A stretch of DNA of 64,000 bases, from the NCBI RefSeq assembly GCF_007993655.1, contig NZ_CP029077.1, positions 1 through 64,000 of the forward strand, written 5' to 3'. A program made the position numbers and the translations under genes. Of the stretch, positions 63,835-64,000 are shown piece by piece. The stretch comes from Candidatus Deianiraea vastatrix (GTDB lineage: Bacteria > Pseudomonadota > Alphaproteobacteria > Rickettsiales > Deianiraeaceae). The notes beneath the pieces are model-generated. The model did not search any database, had not been told where the DNA came from, and saw only the letters and a list, made by a program, of their open reading frames with translations. Within the stretch, counting starts at the first letter, position 1. Every line of letters starts with the position of its first letter.

Positions 63835-64000
63835 ATGTCAGATAGTAATTATAAATTTGATGCTAAAGATAGTAATGTTTTTTCAATAGACACCCCTCCT
63901 CCAACTGTTTCTGGGCATTTGCATATGGGGCATGTTTTTTCGTATTGCCATGCAGATTTTATCGCAAGATTTCAGAGAATGAGTGGGAAAAATGTGTTTT
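63835..64000 (+). CDS. valS: Valyl-tRNA synthetase, N-terminal part (runs off the window)
   Basis: The first 55 residues include [22 protein letters not shown], the class I HIGH motif in its valyl-tRNA synthetase context, and [15 protein letters not shown]. The VFSY and FQRM wording is what I recall for the archaeal-like ValS of Rickettsia. The start at 63835 is fixed by an upstream in-frame stop at 63829. The N-terminus before the HIGH motif is short (about 20 residues). The gene continues beyond base 64000. Confidence 0.88.
   Translation, partial: MSDSNYKFDAKDSNVFSIDTPPPTVSGHLHMGHVFSYCHADFIARFQRMSGKNVF

Overview
The window is a gene-dense, strongly AT-rich stretch that opens on the start codon of dnaA, so it is probably the conventional start of a finished circular bacterial chromosome. 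Gene content points to Alphaproteobacteria, order Rickettsiales: PopZ, a rickettsial-looking valyl-tRNA synthetase N-terminus, VirB6/VirB10/VirB11 type IV secretion genes scattered as singletons, dispersed nuoJ and nuoH, and an NDUFS6-like zinc protein. The biosynthetic repertoire is richer than in obligately intracellular Rickettsia: dapA, argD, cysK, a cystathionine-lyase-type enzyme, folE, LpxD, PBP1a, FtsW, MurG and an EptA-like phosphoethanolamine transferase. This fits a less reduced or extracellular lineage such as the Deianiraeaceae; that placement is inference. No rRNA, tRNA, CRISPR array or insertion sequence was recognised.

Layout. 1-7.6 kb: dnaA-gmk, popZ with acidic repeats, skp-lpxD-tadA, nuoJ with a small membrane protein, and an inositol-monophosphatase-like pair. 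7.7-17.7 kb: one 3323-residue VirB6/TrbL-family protein with a lipoprotein signal. 17.7-24.9 kb: serine hydrolase, glycosyltransferase, CHCC zinc protein, RNase D, a 268-bp exact duplicate of part of the metC-like gene, PBP1a, polyprenyl synthase, ACP. 25-38 kb: fabF, a glutamine-synthetase-like protein, virB11, uvrD-type helicase, uvrC, a pseudopilin-like protein, nuoH, virB10. 37-50 kb: murG-ftsW-metC-like cluster, M16 peptidase, an orphan 586-aa protein, spoT, argD, yajC, rho. 50-64 kb: a secreted orphan, a split ABC exporter (two membrane genes, one ATPase gene), folE, a 1187-aa Gln-rich orphan, dapA, a diacylglycerol/polyprenol kinase-like gene coupled to eptA, another orphan, cysK, and the start of valS.

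Themes. Envelope building is the commonest function (LpxD, Skp, MurG, FtsW, PBP1a, IspB, YajC, DapA, EptA). EptA releases diacylglycerol and the overlapping kinase-like gene could recycle it. DapA plus ArgD (which can also act as succinyl-DAP aminotransferase) would support meso-diaminopimelate supply. Three proteins without recognisable family (586, 1187 and 331 aa) each have a consensus-like TTGACA promoter and are candidate secreted or host-interacting proteins for the type IV system; this rests on inference. Several long open frames begin at a TTG that is really the -35 box (TTGACA), so I moved those starts to downstream ATGs.
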